Assembly: GCF_001905005.1 (NCBI RefSeq)
Contig: NZ_LWKZ01000023.1
Span: 62,001-126,000, forward strand
Source: Streptomyces sp. CB02923
Lineage (GTDB): Bacteria; Actinomycetota; Actinomycetes; Streptomycetales; Streptomycetaceae
DNA: 64,000 nt
Direction of reading: 5' to 3'
Of the stretch, positions 34,417 through 43,600 are shown in pieces (the first letter of the stretch is position 1; the number at the start of each line of letters is the position of its first letter). The notes beneath the pieces are model-generated. The model had not been told where the DNA came from, ran no database searches, and worked only from the letters and a program-made list of their open reading frames with translations. The translations under genes were made by a program, and so were the position numbers.

Positions 34417-36368
34417 ACCGGCGTTTACGGACGGCGGTCTGGTCCGCCGCAGCGCTCGCCGGAGCCTGCGCCCTGACGCTGACCCCGGCCCTGGCGGGCA
34501 CCGGCACCGGCACCAGCAACGGGACCGGCACCAGCGCCCACGCCGAGGCGGCGGACAGCGGCGCCTGGCCGCCCAGCACCGGCAAGGGTCCCTGCGAGGT
34601 CGGCAAGACCACCGATGTCGGCGCACGCATGCGGGACGGCACCGTCCTGCGCGCGGACGTCTACCGGCCGCGCACCGGGAAGAAGGTCCCGGTCATCCTG
34701 ATGCGCACCCAGTACGACAAGAAGGACGCCGAGGTACAGCCCTCCAGCTACCAGTCCCCGCAGTGGTTCGCCTCGCACTGCTACCTCGTCGTGGTGCAGG
34801 ACGTCCGCGGCCAGTACGCCTCGGACGGCGACTTCTACGAGTTCGCCCACGAGGCCGAGGACGGGTACGACAGCGTGGAGTGGGCGGCCCGGCTGCCCGG
34901 CTCCAACGGCAAAGTGGGGATGTACGGCTCCTCCTACGTGGGCGCCACCCAGTGGCTGGCCGCCCGGGAACGCCCACCGCACCTGAAGACGATCGTGCCC
35001 GACAAGACCTCCGACGACTACTACGACGGCTGGACGTACGAAGGCGGCGCCTTCCGGCTGAACTTCATCACCCCGTGGTCCATGCGCAAGATCGTCCCTT
35101 CCGCCGCGGCCAACCGTGGCGACCAGGACACCTACCGCCAGGTCAAACGGGACTACCTGGACATCCAGCAGTGGCTGGGCAGCGCCCCGTACAACCGCTT
35201 CGGGCCCCTCCACCCCGGCGACCCGAAGGTCGCCCCGTACTTCTTCGACTGGATCAAGCACCGTACGTACGACGACTACTGGCGCAAGTGGGCCCCGAAG
35301 GAGAACTACGAGAAGATCGACATCCCGGTCCTGGACTACGCCGGCTGGTACGACGCCTTCCTGGACGGTTCGATCCGCAACTACCAGGGCATGGTCCAGC
35401 GCGGCGGATCACCCGCGGCCCGCGCGAACCAGCGGCTGGTCATCGGCCCCTGGGACCACACCGGCTGGGGCCGCCCGACCAGCAAGGCCGCCCCGCTGCT
35501 CCAGCAGATCGGCCCCCCGGGCAACAGTCCCGTCAATGAGATGATGCTCGCCTGGTGGGACCACCATCTCAAGGGCAAGGACAACGGCGTCAGGAAGAAC
35601 GGCGTGGACTACTTCGTCATGGGCGCCGACAAATGGCGCACCGCCCCCTCCTGGCCGCTCCCGCAGACCCGCTGGACCGACTACCACCTCTCCAGCACCG
35701 GCCACGCGGCCGGCAACACCCAGGACGGCACGCTCTCCACCAGCCCGCCCGCGAAGAACACCCCCGCCGACCACTACACCTACGACCCCCGCAACCCGGT
35801 GCCCAGCGTCGGCGGACACTCCTGCTGCACGGCGGCCATCAGCACCCAAGGCCCCTACGACCAGCAGCAGATCGAACAGCGCCCCGACGTCGCCGTCTAC
35901 ACCGGTGCCCCGCTGGCCGAGGACACCGAAATCACCGGCCCCATCACGGTCAAGCTCTACGCCAAGTCCTCGGCCCCGGACACCGACTGGACCGCCAAGC
36001 TGGTCGACGTCCACCCCGACAACACCGCGGTGAACCTCAACAGCGGCATCGTACGGGCCAGCTACCGCGAGTCGCTGAGCGACCCGAAGCCGATCGTCCC
36101 CGGCAAGGTGTACGAGTACACCATCAAGGTGTGGCCGACCAGCAACCTGTTCAAGAAGGGCCACCGCATCCGGCTCGACATCTCCTCCAGCGACTACCCG
36201 CAGTTCGACCCGAACCCCAACACCGGCAGCTGGCTGGGGGAATCCACGGCCATGCGCACCGCGCAGCAGACGGTGCTGCACGACGCGGCGCACCCCTCGA
36301 AGGTGACGCTCCCGGTGATCCCGGACGGCGGCCGGAACAAGGGCAGCAGCACCCCACCCCAGAAGTGA
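34413..36368 (+). CDS. Secreted CocE/NonD-family hydrolase (X-Pro dipeptidyl-peptidase type)
   Basis: 651 aa. The N-terminus is a signal peptide (VNRRLRTAVWSAAALAGACA, hydrophobic core, cleavage near ALAG or AHA) followed by a Gly/Thr repeat spacer. The alpha/beta-hydrolase nucleophile is in YGSSYVGA (about residue 170), Asp in GWYDAFLDG and His in GPWDHTGW; the C-terminal jelly-roll domain (about 430-640) is that of CocE/PepX. It hydrolyses amide or ester bonds outside the cell, for example trimming a prodrug. A TTA codon is the fifth codon (34425). It ends the coupled run of cluster A; start GTG 34413 overlaps the preceding stop. Confidence 0.88.
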   Translation: MNRRLRTAVWSAAALAGACALTLTPALAGTGTGTSNGTGTSAHAEAADSGAWPPSTGKGPCEVGKTTDVGARMRDGTVLRADVYRPRTGKKVPVILMRTQYDKKDAEVQPSSYQSPQWFASHCYLVVVQDVRGQYASDGDFYEFAHEAEDGYDSVEWAARLPGSNGKVGMYGSSYVGATQWLAARERPPHLKTIVPDKTSDDYYDGWTYEGGAFRLNFITPWSMRKIVPSAAANRGDQDTYRQVKRDYLDIQQWLGSAPYNRFGPLHPGDPKVAPYFFDWIKHRTYDDYWRKWAPKENYEKIDIPVLDYAGWYDAFLDGSIRNYQGMVQRGGSPAARANQRLVIGPWDHTGWGRPTSKAAPLLQQIGPPGNSPVNEMMLAWWDHHLKGKDNGVRKNGVDYFVMGADKWRTAPSWPLPQTRWTDYHLSSTGHAAGNTQDGTLSTSPPAKNTPADHYTYDPRNPVPSVGGHSCCTAAISTQGPYDQQQIEQRPDVAVYTGAPLAEDTEITGPITVKLYAKSSAPDTDWTAKLVDVHPDNTAVNLNSGIVRASYRESLSDPKPIVPGKVYEYTIKVWPTSNLFKKGHRIRLDISSSDYPQFDPNPNTGSWLGESTAMRTAQQTVLHDAAHPSKVTLPVIPDGGRNKGSSTPPQK

Positions 36369-36372
36369 CACC

Positions 36373-36441
36373 ACCGCCAGCTACACCACCTTCAGCCACA
36401 CCACCTTCAGTAACACCACTTCAATCACACCACCTTCGACG
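36373..36441. repeat. 15-bp direct repeats between the CocE-type gene and the GNAT gene
   Basis: Five imperfect units around ACACCACCTTCA fill the gap between the two genes. No stem-loop is evident. This is another example of simple repeat expansion at a gene boundary. Confidence 0.65.
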
Positions 36442-36452
36442 AGAGGCAGGAC

Positions 36453-37415
36453 ATGCACGACGTACGCCGGGCCCGTACGGCCGACCACCCCACGCTCGTG
36501 GAGTGCGTACAGCGGTGGTGGGGTGACTCGCGCACCCCCGAACAGTCGCGGGAGCTGTCGCTGCTGCTGCCCCGGCTGTTCCTGCAGCATTTCGCGGACA
36601 CCAGCCTCGTACTGGAGGACGAGACGGGAATCCGGGCCTTCCTGGTGGGCTTCTACTCCGCCGACCACGCGGACGAGGCGTACATCCACTTCGTCGGCGT
36701 GGACCCCCGGCTGCGCAAACAGGGAGTGGCCCGCCGGCTCTACACCGCCTTCTTCGAGCGCGCGGCGGCGGCCGGCCGCACCGAGGTACGCGCCATCACC
36801 TCGCCGCAGAACACCGGATCCCTCGCCTTCCACCAGGCCATGGGCTTCGAACCGGAGCCGGGCGACCGGGAGGTGGACGGCCTGCCGGTGCACGGCGACT
36901 ACGACGGGCCGGACCAGGACCGGGTGGCCCTGCGCAGGAAGCTGGGCGCGCCGGAGGTCCGCACCCTGGAGCCCTTCACGACGCGCGCGGCGGTGCCGCA
37001 GGACTTCGACACGGTCGTCGCGGTGGTCGACGACTGGTGGGGCCGGCCCGCCTCCCGCGACCTGACCCGGGTCTTCGTGAACCACTTCCACGACACCAGC
37101 CTGATCGCCGAACGCGACGGCGAACTGGCCGGCTTCGTCATCGGCTTCCTCTCCCCGTCCCTCCCGGAGGAGGCGTACATCCACTTCACCGGAGTCGCCC
37201 CCGCCTGGCGGCGCAGCGGCCTGGGCCGCTTCCTGTACGAACGATTCTTCGACATGGCCCGCGCGCACGGCCGCACCACGGTCAAGGCCATCACCTCCCC
37301 CCAAAACACCCGCTCCATCGCCTTCCACACAGCCCTCGGCTTCACCCCGTCCACCCCGATCACGGACTATGACGGACCTGCGCTGGATCGGGTCACGTTC
37401 CGGCTCGAACTCTGA
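36453..37415 (+). CDS. Tandem-domain GNAT acetyltransferase
   Basis: 320 aa with two homologous GNAT domains (about 5-150 and 165-318). Each has the acetyl-CoA motif (VDPRLRKQGVARRLY and VAPAWRRSGLGRFLY) followed by AITSPQNTGSLAFHQAMGF or AITSPQNTRSIAFHTALGF. The two halves also share EEAYIHF or DEAYIHF, so the gene arose by internal duplication. GNAT enzymes acetylate amines; placed just after cluster A it could acetylate the product for self-protection or tailoring. The ATG is preceded by GAGAGGCAGG. Confidence 0.9.
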   Translation: MHDVRRARTADHPTLVECVQRWWGDSRTPEQSRELSLLLPRLFLQHFADTSLVLEDETGIRAFLVGFYSADHADEAYIHFVGVDPRLRKQGVARRLYTAFFERAAAAGRTEVRAITSPQNTGSLAFHQAMGFEPEPGDREVDGLPVHGDYDGPDQDRVALRRKLGAPEVRTLEPFTTRAAVPQDFDTVVAVVDDWWGRPASRDLTRVFVNHFHDTSLIAERDGELAGFVIGFLSPSLPEEAYIHFTGVAPAWRRSGLGRFLYERFFDMARAHGRTTVKAITSPQNTRSIAFHTALGFTPSTPITDYDGPALDRVTFRLEL

Positions 37416-37442
37416 AGCAGGGGCGGGGCGGGCGCCTACGCG

Positions 37443-38196
37443 GGGTGGGCGCCCGGCCTCGCGGGGACCACGACAACCTGGTCGGCGGCCCGCTCAAGGG
37501 CCTGGGACCACCCCCGCACCACGCGGCGTAACGCTCCTTCACCTGCCGTGCGTTGGGACCATCCCCGCCCGCGCTGGGACCACGGCTCCGGGCTGTCCGG
37601 CAGGGGCCGGAGGTCGGGACCACCCCCGCCCGCGCGGGGACCACCGCTCGATCCGCCCACGCTCGGTGTCGGCGTTGGGACCACCCCCCCCGCCCGCGCG
37701 GGGACCACTCGGGGTCTCCGCTGACCTCGGCGAGCAGCGCGGGACCAGCCCCGCCCGCGCGGGGACCACGCGTACCAGCGGCCGTCCGGGCGCTGCGCCC
37801 GGGGACCACCCCCGCCCGCGCGGGGACCACCGGTTCGTCATGGCCCGCGCGTCCGGTGCGGCGGAACCACCCCCGCCCGCGCGGGGACCACCCGGCCCCC
37901 GGCGGGCGCTGGGGTACCGCGACGGAACCACCCCCGCCCGCGCGGGGACCACGTCTGTGCCGGCGATCCACCAGTGGTCGGGCCGGAACCACCCCCGCCC
38001 GCGCGGGGACCACGCGTCCGTGGCCTGCTGTCCGACCTGACCAACGGAACCACCCCCGCCCGCGCGGGGACCACGCGAGCGCTTTGTACAGCAGGTCGGC
38101 GTTCTCGGAACCACCCCCGCCCGCGCGGGGACCACAGCCGCCGCGCGCTCAGCGAGAGTGGTCATGCGGAACCACCCCCGCCCGCGCGGGGACCAC
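37443..38196 (-). CRISPR. CRISPR array, 13 repeats / 12 spacers, type I-E style
   Basis: Repeats are 29 bp with 32-bp spacers (61-bp period). On the minus strand the repeat starts GTGGTCCCCGCGCGGGCGGG, resembling I-E repeats with the CCCCGCG...CGGGG stem. Repeat starts are at 37443, 37504, 37555, 37616, 37677, 37741, 37802, 37863, 37924, 37985, 38046, 38107 and 38168. The six rightmost are identical; repeats to the left have GGGACC instead of GGAACC and further errors. That makes the right end leader-proximal and the left end the old trailer. No cas gene lies in the window, so the cas operon must be elsewhere or absent. Confidence 0.97.
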
Positions 38197-38380
38197 AGGC
38201 CGCGACCAGCGGATTCGCCAGGCGGGACGGCGATTCTTCCTTACTTCTCGGGATTCCGGCAATTCTATTGGAACCAGAGCATCTTGGACCACCCAAGGGC
38301 TGCTCCGATCTTGTGAGTCCGAGCCGGCGCTGCCAACGCTCACCATGTTCACGTCGCTTCACGGCATCCCCTTGGCCTGT
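38197..38380 (-). promoter_or_regulatory. Probable CRISPR leader
   Basis: The 184 bases right of the last perfect repeat are noticeably richer in A+T than their surroundings (for example GATTCTTCCTTACTTCTC) and contain no gene. Position next to the identical repeats fits a leader driving leftward transcription. A repeat-like relic, GGAACC...GGACCAC, lies at 38271-38293. Confidence 0.5.
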
Positions 38381-38848
38381 TCAGTGAACATGCGATGAGG
38401 CGGTCGAGAGGAATTCATCCAGAGCCAGGCGGGCCTTCTCTCCCCGCCTCGCGCGGTCTTGTTCGTCCTGCGCCAGGTGAACCGTGGTCGCGGCGTCGAG
38501 AGCGTCTTGGGCCGACCGGCTCAGGTCTGGATCGGCGCAGATGAGACGGACCCGGCACAACGCCGCTGTGGCGTCCGCGCGCCGCTGGTAGGACTCTTCG
38601 CGGGCGCTGATGAAACCAGGGCTGTCCGGGGCGTCCTGTTCCACGTGCCAGCGATCGTTCTGGCTCCGGCGGAGGTCGGTGAGGGCGGCCGCGAAGGCGC
38701 TGTAGGCGGCGACCCGTTCGTGCCAGAGCTGTTGGGATCGGGCGAATCGTTCGGTCTGCCGGGTGATGTGCCGCTGGAAGACGAAGGTGAGGGTGGACCC
38801 GGCCAGCGTTGCGAAGACGGCGACGAGGCTCGTGAGTACGGCGTTCAT
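38381..38848 (-). CDS. Small membrane-anchored hypothetical protein
   Basis: 155 aa. An N-terminal transmembrane helix (TSLVAVFATLAGSTLTFVFQ) is followed by a charged, helical, probably coiled-coil cytoplasmic part rich in Arg, Gln and Ala. Similar single-helix proteins of unknown function are common in streptomycetes. It starts at ATG 38848 and lies divergently to the P450 gene. I cannot assign a function; its place next to the CRISPR leader may be coincidental. Confidence 0.75.
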   Translation of the reverse strand: MNAVLTSLVAVFATLAGSTLTFVFQRHITRQTERFARSQQLWHERVAAYSAFAAALTDLRRSQNDRWHVEQDAPDSPGFISAREESYQRRADATAALCRVRLICADPDLSRSAQDALDAATTVHLAQDEQDRARRGEKARLALDEFLSTASSHVH

Positions 38849-39218
38849 GCCCGCAGGATGCCCTGAGCGAAATCAGCCCTCCGCGTCTCGATATTGCGAA
38901 CGCAACTCCAGCCTGTGGGCCTGCTCTTAGGGATCGACGCCTCGGCGGGCGCGCGCAGCGACGAACGGTATGGCTGCGGCCGGGCGGGGGCATGGGCGGG
39001 CGTGAGCGTAGGTGTTGGGGGAGGTGGGGCGTGCGCCGGGGCTTGGGGGGGTGGGTGCAGGGAGCGTGCGGGTTTCCGCTTCATTCCGGCGGGTGGTTTG
39101 GGGGGAGGCGAGTTTTTCGACCCTTCCGCCGGGCAGTGTCCGCTTTGCGGCTCGCGAAGACACGCACCACACCAGGTCTTCCACGGTGAGCGGGAGCTCT
39201 GTACGACGCGCGCCTCTT
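38849..39218. other. Divergent intergenic region, G-rich
   Basis: The roughly 370 bases between the small membrane protein and the P450 must hold promoters for both. The stretch 38980-39110 is unusually G-rich on the plus strand with many runs of three to seven G, so quadruplex formation is possible. No gene is evident. Confidence 0.5.
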
Positions 39219-40499
39219 GTGCCGGTCACGCTTCGACGCGCCTTCCGTACGTACGCCCCCGAACCCGATGCGGAGCACGCCATCAGTACCGAGACTGTCG
39301 TCGGCTATCCCTTCACCTCAGGCGGGCTCGAACTGGAGCCCGAATACAAGCATCTGCTGCGGACGCGGCCGGTCGCCCGCATCACCACCCCCACAGGAGA
39401 TCCCGCTTGGCTGGTCACCGGCTACGAGGAATGCCGCGCCGTGCTCGGGGACGCCCGCTTCAGCCGGAGCGCGATTGCGGCTCCCGCCGGTCCGCGTCAG
39501 CAGATTCCAAGTGTGCCGCCGAACGCGTTCAACGGCATGGAGATGCTGCGCAGGACCGGCGAGGCCAGGGCGGTGCTGCAGCATCTCCGCCCGCGCCGGA
39601 TCGCGATACACCGCCCATGGATCGAAGGCCTCGCGGAACAGCTGCTGGACGCCATGGTGCGCCGGGGCGCCCCGGGTGACCTGGTGGCCGATTACGCGGC
39701 GCCGTTCCCGCTGGCGGTGATGTGCCGGGTGCTGGGGCTGGAGACGGGCCGGGACGGGCGGCCCTCGTACGCGGACGAAGAGCGCCTGGCGTACTGGTCC
39801 GACGTGGCGTTCAGCATGAACAGCCGCGACCCCACGGAGATCGCGGCGAGCTGGGCGGAGCTCCGGGAGTACCTGGCCGGGGAGGTGGCCCGCGTACGGC
39901 GCGACCCCGGCGACGGCATGCTCGCCACTCTGGTCGCCGCCCGCGACGACCACGGGTCGTTCTCCGAGGACGAACTCCTGGACACGACGGCCGGGTTGCT
40001 GGTGGTCGGCTACAAAACCCTCATCAGTTTCCTCGGGCTGGCCGCCGTCGCCCTGCTGCGGCATCCGGAGCAGGCCGGCCGTACGGCCCAGGACCCCGTG
40101 CGGCTGCTGCCCACGGCGGTGGAGGAACTCCTGCGGTACGTGCTGATCGAGAACCGGGGTGTCGCCCGGATCGCCACCGAGCGCGTGCGGGTCGGCGATG
40201 TCACGGTCGCCGCCGGCGAGCTGGTGGTGGTGGCTCTGCACGCCGCCGACCACGACCCCGGCACCTTCCCGGATCCCGGTCGGCTGGAGGCCACGCGCCG
40301 GGACGCCGAGCACCTGGCGTTCGGCCACGGCGAGCACTTCTGCCCCGGCTCCGCACTGGCCCGCCTGCAGATCCACTGCGCGCTGGCCGCGCTGCTTCCG
40401 CGTCTGCCCGCCCTGCGCCTGGCCGTCCCCGCGGAGCAGCTCACCTGGCGTGACGGCTTGATCCTGCGCGCCCCGGCGACCGTTCCGGTCACGTGGTGA
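39219..40499 (+). CDS. Cytochrome P450 with atypical I-helix
   Basis: About 426 aa, bacterial class I type. Heme loop FGHGEHFCPGSALARLQ (Cys ligand near residue 374), ExxR in EELLRY and the N-terminal YPFTSGGLELEPEY are clear. The I-helix, normally AGxET(T/S), reads VVGYKTLISF: the acid is Lys and the second Thr is Leu, so normal proton delivery for hydroxylation is compromised. The start is uncertain; GTG 39219 gives about 29 residues before YPF, while GTG 39186 is also open and neither has a good ribosome site. It may act on a carrier-bound amino acid of cluster B, as P450s beside NRPS genes often do. Confidence 0.88.
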   Translation: MPVTLRRAFRTYAPEPDAEHAISTETVVGYPFTSGGLELEPEYKHLLRTRPVARITTPTGDPAWLVTGYEECRAVLGDARFSRSAIAAPAGPRQQIPSVPPNAFNGMEMLRRTGEARAVLQHLRPRRIAIHRPWIEGLAEQLLDAMVRRGAPGDLVADYAAPFPLAVMCRVLGLETGRDGRPSYADEERLAYWSDVAFSMNSRDPTEIAASWAELREYLAGEVARVRRDPGDGMLATLVAARDDHGSFSEDELLDTTAGLLVVGYKTLISFLGLAAVALLRHPEQAGRTAQDPVRLLPTAVEELLRYVLIENRGVARIATERVRVGDVTVAAGELVVVALHAADHDPGTFPDPGRLEATRRDAEHLAFGHGEHFCPGSALARLQIHCALAALLPRLPALRLAVPAEQLTWRDGLILRAPATVPVTW

Positions 40500-40536
40500 T
40501 CCCCGGCCGCTCCCCGCCGCACCCCTCAACCCCGCT

Positions 40537-40560
40537 CCCCAACCCCCTTCCCCAACCCCC
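40537..40560 (-). promoter_or_regulatory. Potential G-quadruplex in the minus strand
   Basis: Four C-tracts of 4-5 bases separated by two-base loops (CCCC-AA-CCCCC-TT-CCCC-AA-CCCCC) give a textbook quadruplex motif on the complementary strand. It sits in a 150-base C/T-rich leader between the P450 and the NRPS gene. Confidence 0.5.
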
Positions 40561-40658
40561 TGCTGTCCCCCCTCCACCTCCCTCCTCCCTCCGCCCCCTC
40601 CAATCCCCACCAGAGTCCCGCACCACAGTCCTCCGCCGTCCCCGAAGGAGCCCGCCCC

Positions 40659-43600
40659 GTGTCGTTGCCGCTCTCCCCGTCACAGGAAATCATCTGGTTC
40701 CACGAGCAGGCGTTCCCCAACGGGTACGCCTACCACTTCACCGCCGTCATCGACCTGCGAGGCCGGCTCGACACCGCCGCGTTGCGCTCCGCGCTGGCTC
40801 AACTGCTCGCCCGTCACAGCGGTTTGCGCCTGGCTCTGGAGCCGGGCGACCACACACCCGCCCTGCAAAGGGTCGCCGCCCCGACCTGTCAGCCCCGGTA
40901 CGCGACCGTCGACCTCACCGGTGAACCAGTCGGCGGCGAGCGCTACGAAGAGGTGCTGCACCGGCACGCCACCACGCCCTTCCGCCTCGACGAAGCACCA
41001 CTGCTCCGCTGGACGCTGGTGACGCTCGGCCCCGAGCACCACTGTCTTCTGCACACCGAACACCACCTGATCCACGACGGACGCTCCTTCGCGGTAGCGC
41101 TGCGCGACCTGTTCGCCTATTACACGGCGAACCTGTCGGGCAACTCCCCGGAACTGCCGACGACCCGGCCGTATGAAGAGTTCCTGGAACTGCCCGAATG
41201 CCGACGGCCCGCCGAACAGCGGCGCCGGAGCGTCGAGCACTGGGCGGCGGCCCTGGACGGCGCCAACACCAGCCTGTCGCTGCCCGGCCTCTCCCGCGGC
41301 CCGGCCCGCGGCGAGCGCGGCGCCCAGCTGCGCCGTACGTTCGACGTGGCGACGGCCACCCGGCTGCGCGAGATCAGCCGGAAGCAGGGCCACACCCCGT
41401 TCGTGACGCTGCTGGGGCTCTTCGGGGAGCTGCTGCGGCGGCACAGTCCCGACCAGGGCCTGGTGCTGGGCACGGCCGTGGACACCCGGCCGGAGGGCTT
41501 CGAGGAATCGGTGGGCATGTTCGTCAACACCGTCCCCGTCCGGCTGGAGGCCGCACCGGAGCGCCCGGCGTGCGAGGTGATCGACGACGTCGCGGAGGAC
41601 GTGGTGCGCGGCCTGGCGCACGCCGACGCGCCCATCCAGGAGGTCACCAGGGCCCTGGGCAGATATGCGGCGGATCTGCGGAACCCGCTGTTCCGTGCGA
41701 TGTTCAGCGCTCACGACGCGGTACTCCCGGACGGCGAGGTGCCCGGCCTGGAGGTGACGGTACAAGAGGGCCTGAACTTCGGGACCGTCCGGTTCGACAT
41801 CGACGTCGTGCTGCTGCCGGACGCCCGGCGAACGGTCGGGCCCCGCTCCGGCCAGGGCGGGATGACCCTGCTGTGGGAGTACGACGCCGACGTCTTCGAC
41901 GACGCCACCGTAAGCATGCTGCACACCCGGTTCGAGGCACTCGTACAGGACTACATGGAGCGGCCCGAGACGCCGCTCGCCCTGCTCGACGCCACCCCGC
42001 GTGACTCCGCCGGGGAGAAGCCCCTCCAGGACGAATCTCTCCAGGACGAGTCCATCCAGAATCCCCCTGCCGCACACCCCGAGCAGATCCTCACGGAGCT
42101 GGTCAGCACGGTCGCCGCCCGGGACCCGCGCCGCCCCGCCCTGATCACCGGACTGCATACGCTCGACCACGGCGCCCTCGAACAGCGCATCGTCGCCCTG
42201 ACCGAGGAACTGCGGGCGCACGGCGTCGGCGAGGGCGCTCTGGTGGCGTGCGTGCTGCCCAAGGGCGCCGACTGGATCGTGGCGCTGCTGGCGTGTCTGC
42301 GGATGGGGGCGGTGGCCTGCCCGCTGTCGCTGAAGGACCCGACGCAGCGCCGTACGGAAGCCCTGCGACGTCTGCGTCCGCAGGTGGTGCTGAGCCACGC
42401 GGACACCGAAGTGCCCAGGCAGCTCCCGTACGCCACGCCCCGGGGCCCGGCGGCCCTCGTCCCGTCGCCGCCGGAACAAGCGCCGAAGCCGTTGCGCGTA
42501 CAGACGGGCCGGGACGCGGGATGCGACGGGGACGCGCGTCGGCTGCCGGGAGCGGCGTACGTGATCCACACCTCCGGCTCGACCGGCCGCCCCAAGGCGG
42601 TGGCCGTCAGCCGTACCGCCCTCGCCCACTACCTGACGGCGGTCACGCGGCGGTTCGGACTCACCGCCGAGGACCGGGCGCTGGCCTTCGCGCAGCCGTG
42701 GTTCGACGTCTCGCTGGAAGAGATCCTGCCCACCCTCCACGCGGGCGGCACCGTGGTGCTGCCGCGCAAGGACCTCCCGTCCGCCGGGGAGCTGATCGCG
42801 CTCGCCGCCGCCCGCGGCGTCAGCGTGCTCAACCTGCCCACCAGTTACTTCCTTTCGGTACGGGGCGAGCTGACCGAGTGCTTCCGGCAGGGCCGGTGGA
42901 GGCCGCGGCTGCTGGTGCTCGGCGGCGAGCGGCTCCGCGCCGGTGCGGCGTGCGAGGCGGCCGAGGCGCTGGGCGGTACGGTCCTGAACGCGTACGGGAT
43001 CACCGAGGCCACCGTCACCTCCACCGTGCACGAGGTCGGCGCCCCGGACAGCAACCGCCCGCACGGCGAGGTGCCGTTGGGACGTCCGCTGCCCGGCACC
43101 GCCGTGTACGTCGTCGACGCTCAACGCCGCCCGCTGCCGCCCGGCATGGTCGGGGAGATCGCGGTGTGCGGCCCCACCCTCGCCGACGGATACCTCGACG
43201 CGCCCGAAGCGCAGGCCGCCCGCTTCGCCACCCTGCCGGGGCCGGGCGGGGAGGACCTTCCCGCGTACTTCTCCGGTGACCGCGGCTACCTCGGCCCCGA
43301 CGGCGAACTGTGCTTCCTCGGCCGCCTGGACAACCAGGTCAAGCTGCGCGGGCACCGCATCGAGCTGGAGGAGATCGAGGCCGCGGCCCGCCGGGTGACC
43401 GGGGACGTCCCGTGCGCCGTCGTGTACGACGCGTCGGGCCCCCTGGCGCCGCGTCTGGTGGGCTTCTTCAGCGGCGGCTCCGTGCCGCCGGACCGGGTGT
43501 CCGAGCTGCTGGCCGAGCACCTTCCGGGCCCGCTGCTGCCCGCCCTGTGGGTACAGCTGGAGACCGTACCCAGCCTGCCCGGCGGCAAGCCGGACCGGGC

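Noticed and set aside
38271..38293. A fourteenth CRISPR repeat right of the array
   Set aside because: GGAACC and GGACCAC are present but the middle of the repeat is missing and the spacing from the last repeat (74 bp) is wrong; kept only as a possible relic in the leader.
37369..38398. Several open frames within the CRISPR array, with repeated PPARGP or PRGWSP peptides
   Set aside because: They are translations of the repeats; the 61-bp period explains them fully.
36369..39218. cas genes next to the CRISPR array
   Set aside because: Neighbouring genes are a GNAT acetyltransferase, a one-helix protein and a P450; no Cas motifs are present.
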